Below are positions 31,656-42,554 of a stretch of 64,000 nucleotides of DNA, piece after piece. Source of the DNA: Phanerodontia chrysosporium (taxonomy: Eukaryota; Basidiomycota; Agaricomycetes; Polyporales; Phanerochaetaceae). How positions within the stretch are numbered: the stretch's first letter is position 1; every line of letters starts with the position of its first letter. The stretch covers positions 124,001 through 188,000 of the forward strand of contig MJGA01000026.1 of assembly GCA_001910725.1 (NCBI GenBank). Direction: 5' to 3'. Position numbers and translations under genes: made by a program. A model generated the notes under the pieces. The model was not told the DNA's origin. It searched no databases and saw only the letters and a list, made by a program, of their open reading frames with translations.

Positions 31656-32621
31656 ATGTCGGATATTGAACATGACTCGCGTCCATACCCGTACTCTGTC
31701 CCCCTACAAACGTCCAACAACCTGAATGGCAAGCAGCGCAGCCGCCTTGTCCGCAGCACCCGCAAGCTAGGAGCCGTGCTCGGGGCAACGCCTCAACTCA
31801 GTGAAAACGTCGACTGGCCCTGCGAAGCCTACCGCACTCACAAATCTTCGCCCCCAAGCGAATCATCCTCGAGCGCGTCCAGCATCCGCTCGACCTCGTC
31901 CGTACAGCCCCTCGTGAAGCCCACGCGCCGGCACGCCTCCGTCTGCGAGCATCCCACACGCGCGGACGTCTACGCTTCCCCGTCGAGCGCCAGCTCTACC
32001 GTCTCCCTCGCGCTCCCGCCCTCGCGCACGACCTCGCTCAGCTCGCGCTCGCGCAAGCCCAGCATGAAGTTCGGCAGATCCAGGTGCAAGTCCAAGCCGC
32101 AGCCCGCCGACGCGCCACGGCCGCTCGTCCTGCGGCTCGCCGCCGCGCCGCGCGCGCTCGCGGGCCCGCCCGCACCCAAGTCGCCCGGGGCCCTGCTCAC
32201 GCTGCCCGCGACGCCCGGCACACCCGGCACGCCCTCCTCGTTCGGGAGCACAACGCCGACGACGCCCGTCTTCCCCACCGCGGCGGAGACGCGGCGGAAG
32301 CGCATGGCGAAGCTCACGCGGACGCTCGGCGAGATCATCCCGCCGCACCTCGTCTTTGGCGCGCGCAAGCACGCGCCGCCCGAGCCCGAGATCGTCGTCT
32401 CCATCGAGGGTTACACGAAGCCCGTCGACGTCGCGCCCGCTGCGACGCTCCCGCGTACGCGCCAGCGCCGCAGCATGTCCGTGGACTTTGGCGCACAGGG
32501 CGCGCTCCCGACCGCGCCTTCGCAGTGCGTGTGGGTCACCGGCAACAGTACGTGGCAGGGCGAGTGGAATAGAGACATCCGCGAGGTGCAGCACGGTCTG
32601 CGTTCGCTCAAAACTCGCTGA
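31656..32621 (+). CDS. Unknown Ser/Pro-rich basic protein, single exon
   Basis: A 321-residue frame from ATG 31656 to the stop at 32619-32621. It is largely disordered, with long Ser, Pro, Ala and Thr runs (TPGTPGTPSSFGSTTPTTP), but has two ordered-looking patches: RLVRSTRKLGAVLGATP near the N-terminus and RRKRMAKLTRTLGEIIPPHL in the middle. The two share a K/R-L-T/V-R-T/S-x-x-x-L-G pattern. No domain is recognised. The frame stays open through a GC-rich stretch where minus-strand frames are also long; the patterned patches and clean start support the plus strand. Confidence 0.7.
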   Translation: MSDIEHDSRPYPYSVPLQTSNNLNGKQRSRLVRSTRKLGAVLGATPQLSENVDWPCEAYRTHKSSPPSESSSSASSIRSTSSVQPLVKPTRRHASVCEHPTRADVYASPSSASSTVSLALPPSRTTSLSSRSRKPSMKFGRSRCKSKPQPADAPRPLVLRLAAAPRALAGPPAPKSPGALLTLPATPGTPGTPSSFGSTTPTTPVFPTAAETRRKRMAKLTRTLGEIIPPHLVFGARKHAPPEPEIVVSIEGYTKPVDVAPAATLPRTRQRRSMSVDFGAQGALPTAPSQCVWVTGNSTWQGEWNRDIREVQHGLRSLKTR

Positions 32622-33142
32622 GCGAGATGATATGCCAACTGGCCGCTTTGAATCCGTTTCATTGCTATTGTAGATTTGGACTGTTTCTCACAGTGTATTC
32701 GCTGGATGCACCGTCTTCGTAATAGTGTTTGTAGCGTACTGTACCGGTAATGGTTCCGTCTTACCAGATTGACGGTGTAGCATAACTTCGAGGGTTCGTG
32801 TTGTCGGTACTGTCAGAATGGATTATATTGATAGTCACTCGAGCACCTCACGCTGTGGTACACTTACCAGGCGCGATGGCGGACTTAGGCATCAGGACAT
32901 GTCCCGTGGACAAAGGTTATATTGTGGAGCACAGTGCGAATGTGAGACTGAAGATGGCATACGCAGTAAATGGACAACTATTCATACGCAATACCGAGAG
33001 CAGGTCCATACCTACACGTGTGCGTCTGGGCAGCAGTACAACAATGGCGATTCTGCCTGAGGGAGAACATCTAGAGAATATTTGGGGAAGGGCATAGCTG
33101 CGCTGCGCGGCAGGCGGTGTGGCCATGCCATGCAGCCGATAT
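32622..33142. other. Intergenic, nothing recognised
   Basis: AT-richer sequence after the 31656-32621 gene, with short frames lacking motifs. Part may be its 3' untranslated region. Confidence 0.4.
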
Positions 33143-33425
33143 TCAGAGAGGTAGTGCTGGTGAGGCACCATCCAGCCTGTCTCGTCCGCGGTCGGCGAGA
33201 GTAGGTCGATGAGTTCCAGCGAGCGCACCATCGACGCAATGCGGAATTCGAGTAAAATGTGGCGTCCCTGCGATAGGGGGCCTTTGACCGCAGAACCAGT
33301 TGAACCACCGTTCAGCATGAAGCTTTGCCTGACTTGCGCGAGTCCATGTGCGGTGAGTCAACGCGCATGCCTGGAGCGTCCTCCAGTCTAACACATAGTT
33401 GATGATGCTCCCAATAACTGCTGCG
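33143..33425 (-). pseudogene. F-box gene fragment
   Basis: On the minus strand the sequence reads LPQQLLG, then, one base out of frame, SIINYVLDWRTLQACALTH and RTWTRASQ, a good F-box helix pair. Beyond it the frame does not continue into a recognisable F-box protein, and there is no convincing start. It is either a decayed gene or a gene with sequence errors. Confidence 0.5.
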
Positions 33426-34021
33426 GTAGATTACACATAGTTGCCGTCCTGGAAGTCCGAACGTCTGGGGTTAGAGGCCTACAGGGACTCTACCGAGACT
33501 CTACGAGATATGTGCGCACCCCTTCATTGTTAAGAAGATCCTGGGAACCTGGTATGAGTAAGAGAAGATACGCCTTCACACTCGAGTGGGCTGTGGCAAT
33601 TCTAAATGAGAGTAAGAACAAACTTCGTCGTAAGATCGAGCGCCAGAGTAGAGCATAAGTACAATACTGCAAAACTGGTTGTATCTAGCAGTTAGTGCTC
33701 CAAAGCAGTATCTTAGGTTTGCTGAGGTTGCCGTGTCTGGAAGACGCATCCGGTAGAAATCCATGAAAGTGCTTCATTGGTGTGGCTGCTCGGCCACGCT
33801 CAAGCAGCACAGACCACTTCTGGTCCTTCACAGAAGAAATAGAATTGTGTGATAAGCCCAGACACTCGAGTTTGCGGTATGGTCAGGCAGTTGGCAAGTA
33901 TAATGTGCTTCCGAGTCCGCGAATCCGTGACTCGAAACTTGCAAGAAGGTATGAATCCAAAAATTTGACTTCGATATGCATACAGTCTAGTTGCTACAAA
34001 TCCTCTACGATGAAAACATGT
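33426..34021. other. Intergenic, nothing recognised
   Basis: Short frames only, between the F-box fragment and the 3' end of the peroxiredoxin gene. No repeat or RNA gene is seen. Confidence 0.4.
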
Positions 34022-34764
34022 TTAGAGAGCAGCGAGAACAGCGTCGACGCCGGAGACAGTAACTTGGGTCGGGTCCTCCTCAACCTGCCATCAAGAGTGT
34101 GAGAATACGAAACATGGAAACGAAACGGCGCCACGTACTCCAAGGTACTTGACCTTGAGGTCATCGAGCACAAGCGCGTAGCGGGTGGTGCGCTGTCCGA
34201 GGCCGATTCCGAGGCCGCTGAGGTCCACGGTCAGGCCCAACTGCTTCGACCACTCGGCATCGATGTCGGTGAGACCGGTGATCTGCACCGAGGAGTCAAC
34301 TCTGCGGCATTTGCTCAGCAGCGCAAGCCACGCACCTTGTCGGCGACGCCCTGGACGCGGGTCCAGCCGCTGAGCACGAAGGGGTCGTTGGCCGAGAGCA
34401 CATACACGTCGTCGACGCCCTTCGCCTTCAGCTCGGCGTACTTTTCGGCGTACGGTGGCAGGTGGTTCGCGTGGCAGGAAGGCTGCAGCGTCGCGGGGTC
34501 AGTAGGCGCGCGGGTAACGCTTTTCGTGTGCATGTGCGCACCGTGAACGCTCCGGGCACGGCGAAGATGACGACCTTCTTGCCCTTGAAGGCGTCCGTCG
34601 TCAGCTTGGAGGCTGCACAGAGACGGAGTGAGTATGTCGTGCTCCGCTGCTTGAGGGAGAGACGTACGGGCGCCGCATGCGGAGTGCGACTCGAGCTCGG
34701 GCGTGTAGTACACGGTGACGAACTTGCCAGTGGGGACGGTGTCGCCGACCTTGACGTTGACCAT
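34022..34764 (-). CDS. Peroxiredoxin, Prx5/PMP20 type
   Basis: Five exons give a 173-residue protein, the usual size for the family. It starts MVNVKVGDTVPTGKFVTVYY. Key parts are KGKKVVIFAVPGAFTPSCH with the peroxidatic Cys59, then NHLPPYAEKYAELKAKGVDD, YVLSANDPFVLSGWTR, a GLGQRTTRYALVLDDLKVKY block, and the end SGVDAVLAAL. Pro53-Thr56-Cys59 form the P-x-x-x-T-x-x-C active site. Cys30 is the only other cysteine seen. Some fungal members end in a peroxisomal AKL-type signal; this one ends AAL, so peroxisomal targeting is not supported. It reduces hydrogen peroxide and alkyl peroxides, probably in the cytosol. All four introns are in frame. Confidence 0.93.
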
Positions 34765-35805
34765 GTTTGCTGCTTGTGTAGGCTAGAGGATGTGTAGGAG
34801 AAACGGGGATGTGTGAGAGAGCTTGCGTGTTCTGAAGCCGAGTCGCAGGCCCCTTAAGTATCACGTAGCCGCGTACGCGTCACATGACGGGTGAGTGAGA
34901 TTACCAACGACCAGCGTGAGCTCGTCGCTGCGTCGCATGACGCGACTGGCCTGAATGAGAGCGCACCCGAGGAGCCGGGGATGGAAGAGTAAGCAGCAGC
35001 TGCCAGGATGACGAGCAGCACCCGCCCGCGCAGCCTTGCGCCATACGTATCCGGAAGATCTTGGTCTTGTCCACGACGCAATTGGCAGATCCAGTTCATT
35101 CAGAGAATCTTACAGCACAGCACGTGCTGGCAGAAGCTCATGCAAATATTTGCTCTGAAACGCGAGCAAGAGAATTCGCGTAAGACATGCGTATCGAGGA
35201 ACGTGACCGGCAGAAAGAGTTGGCGTCTAGTACCACGGAGTACCACTCATACGAGAGGTGCGCACGACCTATGCTCGTGCATGAACTGCAAGCATACAGG
35301 GGGGGTGCGGCCATCTGTTTCAAGATCAGGTTTGTAGGGGCTGAGGTACGCTTTGACAGTTTGACTCCGGGTCTCATTTTCTCTATCCAAGAGCACAGTC
35401 CATCCTGATGTTCTTTCAAGGGATCGACAGAAGATGTGATTGACGCAGCTGCCAGCGAAGAACCCTGCGTAGAGCAAAAGGAATTTCGCCTCACGCGCTG
35501 CTGATTGACGGTGCCCCACTAATTCAAAGATCGTGCTAGAACAGACGTACAACGACGATTATTGACATGATTTCGCTCTGCTACGCAGGAGAACCAATAT
35601 ACATGTCGATAATATGTCTGACACTGCGGCGGGCGCGCGTCTCCACAGTCGAAATGGGCTTTTCTTGTGGAAAGGTTCTGCCAGGACGCACGGAGGAGCC
35701 GTCACGTTGCCTATTCGAGACAGAAGTGGTAGCATGGCGGCGGCGGCCTTCTAGTGAGGCCCGCCGGGGAGTGACATAGGGCTAGACGAGGACGTAGGTG
35801 CCACG
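34765..35805. other. Intergenic, no gene seen
   Basis: About 1 kb with several overlapping frames up to 118 codons on both strands, none with a motif. It contains the peroxiredoxin promoter on one side and the mL41 3' flank on the other. Confidence 0.4.
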
Positions 35806-36323
35806 TTATGCTGATGGGCTGGATATCTGGGCAGCGGGAGCGGACGCTTCAGCCTGTTTGCTGGCTATCGACAGGAGGTGTGCGCCGTTCAGTCCGCCGC
35901 GCGGAAGCTTCCCGAGAACCTCGCGGTGCTGCGCCCTCGTGAGCTTGACGTCGGGGTGTACATACGCCTTCAGCTGCAGAGCCAGGTGACAGCCTCAGTT
36001 TCAGTTTTGACTTGACGAGTCAAAGCAGCGAGACGCACCGGAGAAGCCAGGATGTCCTCAAGCGGCGGCGCAACAAAGTACCTCACTTTCTCGTCCAGCA
36101 GGCGGTACTTGGCCTTGCCCCTCACGACGTGCTGACCAGGTGCACCAGTGCGCGGACCACCTGGAAGTACGGCCTGGCGTGTGCCTGTTCGACGCAGCAA
36201 TGTGTCAGTTCGGAGTCGTTTGGGACGGGCGTGAAGTTGACCTTTGTAGTAATCCTTGTTTCCCCGCTTCGGCGTCAGCGCCTTCCGGGAGGCTTTTGAG
36301 AGACGAACTAGAGTCGCGAACAT
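35806..36323 (-). CDS. Mitochondrial large-subunit ribosomal protein mL41
   Basis: Three exons. ATG at 36323 gives MFATLVRLSKASRKALTPKR, then GNKDYYKG spliced to TRQAVLPGGPRTGAPGQHVV, then KVRYFVAPPLEDILASP spliced to LKAYVHPDVKLTRAQHREVL and an Ala/Ser-rich tail. KRGNK-x-YYKG and the KVR-[FY]-V-x-P block with a following LK-x-YV are the family signature (yeast Mrpl27). The basic N-terminus fits mitochondrial import. Length, about 130 residues, fits fungal members. The open frame extends upstream of 36323, but this Met begins the conserved sequence. Confidence 0.9.
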
Positions 36324-36600
36324 GGTATCCTGCTGACTCTGTGTCTCAGGATCGTCGAGGTGAGCACGGCGGAAGAAACAAAGACGAGCGTCCTCCGCCC
36401 CCGCGCGGTGTGACGGAATCCCGAGTGTGACAAATGGTGTCACTTAAAGTCACATTGAGTCACATGCATGCTGGCGCACTGTGTCACGTCCAGGTCGCAT
36501 TTCTGTTCGCCTAGTCAACCTTGAGGTACGCATGCCGGGATACATGCGTTCGGATACTACAGTCTCAATTTGAACGTTGAATTTCTCCAGAATACTCGCC
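36324..36600. promoter_or_regulatory. Divergent promoter region with clustered GTCAC words
   Basis: Between about 36425 and 36500 GTCAC occurs five times in direct orientation, including TGAGTCAC, which matches the core bound by Gcn4-type bZIP factors. It lies upstream of the mL41 gene (minus) and of the decayed ANK-MYND copy (plus). Function is inferred from the motif only. Confidence 0.4.
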
Positions 36601-38124
36601 ATGTCCAACGGTTATGAATTTTCCTGTCAACCCTGCCTTCCGGAAGGCGTCTTCAAGCAGTCCAAGACTGGACCACTCGTACACGGAGATGGCAAATGGC
36701 TTGGCACTAATAAGGGTGCCAAGCTATCTACCCTCTACGATGAAAAACGAGGTAAACACAGTCCAGATGCTCTTCAAAGGGCCTCGGTGGGAGGCGTATG
36801 TCTCTTTGCCTCCGTAGAAAACCACCTATCACTCGACGCAAGGATAGACTCGAAGAGAGACAAGTTCTTACAGGACGAGTGCGCCTTCCTCGATGTCGCA
36901 GTATAGACGGAGGACATGCCTATGGCCCACAAGTACCACGCGCAGGTACCGATATCGATCACAAGGACGACTTTGGCATCACTCTGCTTCTCCTGGCCTG
37001 CATATCATTCCCATGTTGTATTCCACGAAGGCTGTCCAGACATGGGCGATGACCCCTTGCTTCGGACGCCGGTTTACGACAGCTGGTCAGCGACCGGTAT
37101 GACGACGACGACGACATAAACCGAGTTTCGCGCGTCGCAATGCTCAGCGCTCGTCATCGATCACCATGCAGACGTCAATGCGTTCGCTGGAGACGACACG
37201 CCCCTCGGGGTCGCCGCCACGGCGTGCGCCCCAGCCCGTCCCGTCCCCTACTCCCCGGACGAGCACGTGGAGTACGACATCCTTGTAAGTACCACGACAG
37301 CGTGCACGCCGCGGCCCTGTCCATACCGGTCTGGTATGCTCTTGGAGATCTGCTACGGTGCAGAGAAGTTCCCCTGCCCGTCCGATTTTTACTTTCAGTG
37401 TGGCCGTAAGAAGACGGGTGCGCGCTGGTGTGGACGCCGGGCGTTCCTCCCGATGGAACGCTGAAGCACGAAAGTCGGCCAGGTCGTCCCTCTCGAATTT
37501 TCGCCGCATCTCGTCTCACAAGCACTTTCTCGTGGGAGTGATGAAGGATCAAGCTACGTTCATCTCAGCAGCTCGGACGATTGGGAGTTAGAAGGCGCAA
37601 TGGCGCACGGACAGCTACTGGCAGAGCATGTTCAGCACGCTTCTGACTGAGTAACCAGACAGCCTTTTTGTATGCGTTCGGGAAGGCCGATTTATTCTTC
37701 AGTGCGCTCTTTACGACGTCTGCGCTTATCCTCATCTAACCCTTGATAGGCTCAGGACGTGCGACATTGAGACGAAGAAACGCATGGATTGGTGGAACGC
37801 CGCTGTGGATCAATACATAGCCCAGGACACGGATGGCCGCGACCGCTTCACAACGGAGAAGAAATCCAAGGCCGGGTGGCCCTCTATACAAAGCATTGCT
37901 ATTCCATCGAGGGTCTGGCAAACGCTGGCAAGTTCAAGGGCTTCAGTGGTTGTTTGGCTCGTGAGTGCGTTCTGTACTACCGGGATCTGTATGAGCTAAC
38001 CAAGCGTGCAGATGTAGCATCCCGTGTCAGAACACGGGCTGGCCGCGGCACAGGGCGGAATCCAAAACGAGGACACACAAGAGCCAGAGCATCCTCTGAG
38101 ACCTCGCGCCTGTCGTCGTTGTGA
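36601..38124 (+). pseudogene. Decayed ANK/MYND paralogue, upstream copy
   Basis: Starts MSNGYEFSCQPCLPEGVFKQ, matching MSNHGAPCYHPCLPE of the intact gene at 38472. Homology continues in pieces across frames: DIDHKDDFGITLLLLAC, HADVNAF, STTTACTPRPCPYRSGM, QCGRKKTGARWCGRRAF, and finally RMDWWNAAVDQYIAQDTDGR with an eroded MYND end (KFKGFSGC). Stops and frame changes break it, for example just after 36900. Large parts of the middle are missing. It is clearly a pseudogene of the neighbouring locus. Confidence 0.8.
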
Positions 38125-38471
38125 CTCGTACTGGGCTTTATTCTGTCCGCATCTTTCTACGTCATGCATGATGGTCTGTAGCGGAGATATTCGAACAGAC
38201 GATTCTAGGTCGACACTGTTGCAAAACGACACAGACGTGAGCGTTTTCCGTCCCCACTGCGTGTGACCACTCGAACTCGGACGTGACGCGAGACGTACGT
38301 GACTGTGCCTGCGACAGAGGCACGCGCGTGGCGTGTCCCGTCCAAGAGCGGAACGGTCGTTGCCAAATCCGCGACCGGGGGCCGACGCGTGCGTATGCGG
38401 GAATGCATTTCTTGGGGCTCACCAGCCACTTCAGCATACACCCTCACCTGCCCCCCGAGACCGTCCGCGCG
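38125..38471 (+). promoter_or_regulatory. Upstream region of the intact ANK-MYND gene
   Basis: The frame is open upstream of 38472 to 38283, but the sequence before the Met has no similarity to the paralogues, which also begin at MSN. I therefore treat it as 5' untranslated region and promoter. Confidence 0.5.
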
Positions 38472-40117
38472 ATGTCCAACCACGGTGCACCTTGCTACCA
38501 CCCCTGCTTGCCGGAAAGTCTCCTGGCGCAATTCAAGACAGACCCGCTCATTACCGCCAAACCATCCGCTATCTACAACAAGGAATTGGAGGAGTTCAGG
38601 TACAAAGTGCTTCTCGAGGACACCAGCTGCGAGTCGCCTGTCCTTGAATCTTTCATCACTCCCGCAATTCATGATGCTTTCGACGCAAGAGTAGTCTCGA
38701 GGATAGACAACTTCGCGGGAGAAGACAAGAGAAGCTTCCTCCACCTTGCCGTAAGACGAGGGGACATCCCCTTGGCATACGAGACCATCCGCATCGGTAC
38801 TGCCGTCGACTACAAGGACGCCTTCGGCATCACCGCGTTGCTTCTGGCCTGCATGTGCATCCGCTTCAGGCAGGCTTGCAAGGACTTGACGCGTACGGTG
38901 CCGAACTGGCTCGCGCAGTGGAAAGCGAGAAGCGATCGGGACCTCGAGGATGAACTCGCCAGGCTCCTGCGCATCGCCACTCTGCTCGTAGAGCAGCACG
39001 CCGACGTCAACGTCTGTGCCGCCGGGGAGACGCCCCTCGGAGTCGCGGCAGAAGCAGCCTGCTGGCCTCTTGTCGAGCTGCTACTCCGCCACGGCGCGTG
39101 CGCGCTGTCCCACGGCGACCCAGGCTATCCAGTCTTCCCCTCGGCGGACCGACGCCTGCGATACGACGCGCTCGTGCGCACGACGAAAGCATGCACTCCG
39201 CGTCCCGCGCGCCCCTGCCCGTGCTGGTCTGGCGCGCTCCTCAAGGACTGCCACGACGCGCGGGACATGCCATATCCGACGACCTTTCTCTGCCGCTGCG
39301 GAAGCAAGAAAGTGTATGCGCGCTGCTGCGCGCGCCGGGCACTCAGCACACAAGAGCGCTGGTGCGCCGCCCAAGACTGGATCATGCCTATCAACGTCCA
39401 CGAAGTCCGTTTTACGGTCAGCAACGGGGACCTCCTTGAGAAGGCTCTGAAGGACGGAACGCTGCTCGATGCCATGAACCAGAAAGCGACGGTGCTTGCG
39501 TCGGAATGCCCGTTGAGCTTCTGGCAGGGATTCCTCAGCAGGCTTCCTCCGGAGCTCATGGAACGCGCCTTCGTGTATGCGCTTGGAAAGGTCGACTTTA
39601 TGCCTCAGTACGTACCATCTCTTTCCTGGAAGCCTTCTCGGCCGTCTGAATTTTGGCGCAGACCCTGGGCGCGCAACTGGAGCAAGATCGAGGTTAGAAA
39701 GCGCGTGGAAGAGTGGAACACCGCTGTTGACGCATACATCGCTCAAGGCACGGACAACCGCGACCACTTTACCATTGAGAAGCTGTCCAAGATTGGGATG
39801 AGCGGCGGACCGCTCTATAAAGCTTGCGAGCGCAAGCACTGCGACGGCGTCGAAAACCGTGGACAATCCGGTCTGTTCAAGTGCTGCAGTGGCTGCAAGC
39901 TTGTGAGCGTATCCATTGCTGCTCCTGTAGGCGTATCAGCTGAGATAGCACATAGATTTTTTACTGCAGCGCAGCTTGCCAGAAGGAGCATTGGCCGCGG
40001 CACAGGCCGGTATGTAAGACGAAGTCACACAAGGAGCAACAGCTCCAGGCGCAGGTAGTCATGGAGTGTTTTGTCACCCACTGCGTCACATCAGGGAGCG
40101 CAAGCATGGGCATCTGA
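38472..40117 (+). CDS. Ankyrin repeat / SEC-C-like / MYND zinc-finger protein
   Basis: Two exons (38472-39902 and 39956-40117) encode 530 residues. Ankyrin-like helices lie around FLHLAVRRGDIPLAYETIRI and TPLGVAAEAACWPLVELLLR. Next come two cysteine motifs: CPCWSGALLKDC (249-260) and CRCGSKKVYARCC (274-286), the second closely matching the SEC-C zinc motif. A helical region contains LPPELMERAFVYALGKVDF and KRVEEWNTAVDAYIAQ. The C-terminal MYND finger begins at Cys452 (CERKHC) and continues CCSGCKL, spliced to IFYCSAACQKEHWPRHRPVC. The intron falls inside the finger, and all zinc ligands are present after splicing. MYND fingers usually bind proline-rich protein partners. Two decayed copies flank it. 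Confidence 0.85.
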
Positions 40118-40314
40118 CCCTTGTCTGCTGCCCTTCACTCTTCGCGCATCTCAGCATAACTTGTGACTGACAACAGGCCTCGACCTCTCTCCAGCATCAC
40201 TTTGAAAGTAATCTTTTACTCCGGGAACGACACTGTATTGTAGACTACCGATGGAGCCCTGTAGCCGTAGTATCCCACGAGATCGCGTAGCGTACGAATG
40301 GCTTTTGGAAGTAG

Positions 40315-40624
40315 ATGTTCGGCTCCCTCCCGCCTGAGGACATGGACTCTGCGTTCTTGTATGCGCTCGGAAAAGTGGATTTTTTGCCTCGGTACGCCAC
40401 GTCGGCTGTCTCCCATCACTCACCGATGACTGAGTATTGGTGCGGGCTCTGGGCGCGCACATCAGCAAGATTGAGGCTAAGAAGCGCGTGGACGAATGGT
40501 ACGCTGCCGTTGACGGTAACGCGCAGGATACTGACGACCGCCCTCGCTTCAACATCGAGATGCATTCCAAGATCGGCATGAAGCAGCAGACCAGAGACTT
40601 TGTGAGCATGGATTCGATTCCTTG
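40315..40624 (+). pseudogene. Decayed ANK/MYND paralogue, downstream fragment
   Basis: LPPEDMDSAFLYALGKVDFL matches the LPPELMERAFVYALGKVDF region of the intact gene. The frame shifts once near 40450 and resumes as KIEAKKRVDEWYAAVDGNAQ, ending at a stop at 40622-40624. Only the helical middle of the protein remains; no ankyrin, SEC-C-like or MYND parts are seen. Confidence 0.75.
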
Positions 40625-40705
40625 ACTGCCACCGCTTCGTATCTCTTACATGTAGTGGCCGTAGCAGATGATGCTAGATGACAAGCTTCCCGAGCCTGCG
40701 ACGTG

Positions 40706-42129
40706 CTACAGCATGATGCTCCCAGGCCGCTGTTGAACCTGTACGCAGACCACGCTGGGGAATTCACTACGAGATACTGGAAACAGTGTCTCCATCAACA
40801 CCTGCGCGTTCGCGTCCCTCCGCTCGACCTCGTACTCAATGGAAACACAGCGTAGGCCACACCTCTTGATGGTCTCCACCAACCTCCTATCTACGTCGTC
40901 GAGCCGGGTCTGCAGCTCTTCCAACCGGTACCGCGTCGTCTCCCCGACTGCAGGGCGCGGGTCGACGGTAATGACGATATGGACTTCCTCCAGGCGAGGG
41001 TGGCATGCACGCGATAGCTGCTGGAGGGGGAAAGAGCGCAGGAAGTGGTTCGCCGCATGCAGGGAGGGGTAGATGCCGCTTCCCATGGTGAAGGACAGCG
41101 ATAACGTGCGGAGATTGGCGAGGGATGTGATATCCACGACGTTTCTGCCATCTGCGACAGGTCAGTCTTGTGCAGAAGCTGGACGCGTGATATGTGCCAG
41201 TACTCACAGGCGGCTTGGGGTCGCACTAGGCGTACTGTCAGATGCTCCAGAGAGGGAGCGATGAGATCTGTGAACAAAGGGCTCTTCACCATCTCTCGAT
41301 CTGCATCGAGCTCCGTGAGGATGCGTATCTCCATGGCCCGTATGCCTTGAAGACTGCGTGTGCCACAGATGACGGCAAAGATGTCCGGTCCAGTGTGCGC
41401 ACGTTCGATGATGAGCCTGTTTACCACCAATTCCTGGAGGATTTCGGGGTGAGAACACGACAGATGGCTGTCCCTCCTGATACTGAGGCTAGCAAGATGC
41501 AGAGTCTCTGCCCTAGCAAACAGCCCTGACGCCAAAAGAGATTCGGTGCCGTCAATGATAGCGTTGTTGGGGTCAGGACCGCCCGAATTGTATTCGAGCT
41601 GCAGCTCTTGCAGGTATGATCGAGGGAGGTTTTCCGCGGGATCTGGAATACGAGAAATATGGACATTGCGGAGATGAAGCCGCTCGAGCATCGGCATGCG
41701 GGACAGGAAGAGCGCTAGAGCCTCGGGGTATAGATGCTGATAGGTCAGGCTGTTGCGATACTGGTCGGGGAATTCCAAACGCAGGCGGCGAATAGAGGCG
41801 GCAGCGGCGGGAAAGGATCGCAAAAATTGGTCGTAGTCGACGAACGTCTTGTATGCCTCCTTTCCTCTCTGCCTGTGTGGGGCGCGGACGACGAATGCGA
41901 CGTCGCGGAAGATGTGCGGGCGTGCTGCAGAGCTCCAGGCACGGCACACTAGGCTGCAGGCGAACAGATCGCGCTTGCCCTGCGCATCGTGTGAATCTTC
42001 TGTGGCTCGTCTTGGACGCCATCTCGCCGATTTTTCTAGTGAGTTACATTGCAGGTACTCGAGAATGCAGTCGATGAGTTCTGCAGCAAGGAGGGGCGCA
42101 GGAGTTCGCGTCTTTTCATCGTGCGGCAT
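40706..42129 (-). CDS. F-box protein with leucine-rich-like region
   Basis: The first in-frame ATG is at 42129 (MPHDEKTRTPAPLLAAELID). The F-box covers LLAAELIDCILEYLQC and, after a charged insert, DLFACSLVCRAWSSAARPHI. A leucine-rich-like region follows, with SIRRLRLEFPDQYRN, MLERLHLRNVHISRI, LQELQLEYNSG and AETLHLASLSI. One intron, near 41115-41212, joins VRPQA to YGRNVVDITSLANLRTLSLS in frame. The gene ends at 40706 after a C-terminal part with cysteine and arginine-rich helices. It probably acts as a substrate receptor of an SCF ubiquitin ligase. The target is unknown. Confidence 0.82.
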
Positions 42130-42554
42130 ACTGATCTTCGCCAACAGCAATGGCCTCGCAGCGTCGGCGTTTTGTACTGCTGGTCAAGACTCAGTAGATG
42201 CAACATATAACAGCATAGAGGTCGCTTACTATGATTATCCTCTAAGCTTATGTCTCAGGAGGTCGTGGGCGGGTTGCGAGACCTTATAACTGTTGTGAGT
42301 CCCATGCAGCTGCGGGCGGTGCCGTTTCTCACCTGAATCAATCGATGTATTCGTGATCTTTCAGACCGCAGCAACCAAACTCAATAGACACCGTGATAGC
42401 ACTCACTGATCATGATGCAGTACAGCCTCCTTGAGTCGCTATCAAACATTCCTGTGTATTGGAAATTATACGTCCTAGACAAACCAGACATACGAAAAAC
42501 ATGCAATAGATGCGACGAGAACAAGGTGGTAGCGACGGGTATGGATTGAGTTAA
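42130..42554. other. Intergenic, no gene seen
   Basis: 425 bases upstream of the F-box gene (minus) and downstream of PEX19 (minus). Short frames only. Confidence 0.4.

Noticed and set aside
32000..32600. Minus-strand long frames over the 31656-32621 gene
   Set aside because: They are Arg/Gly-rich shadows of a GC-rich coding strand and lack starts or motifs.
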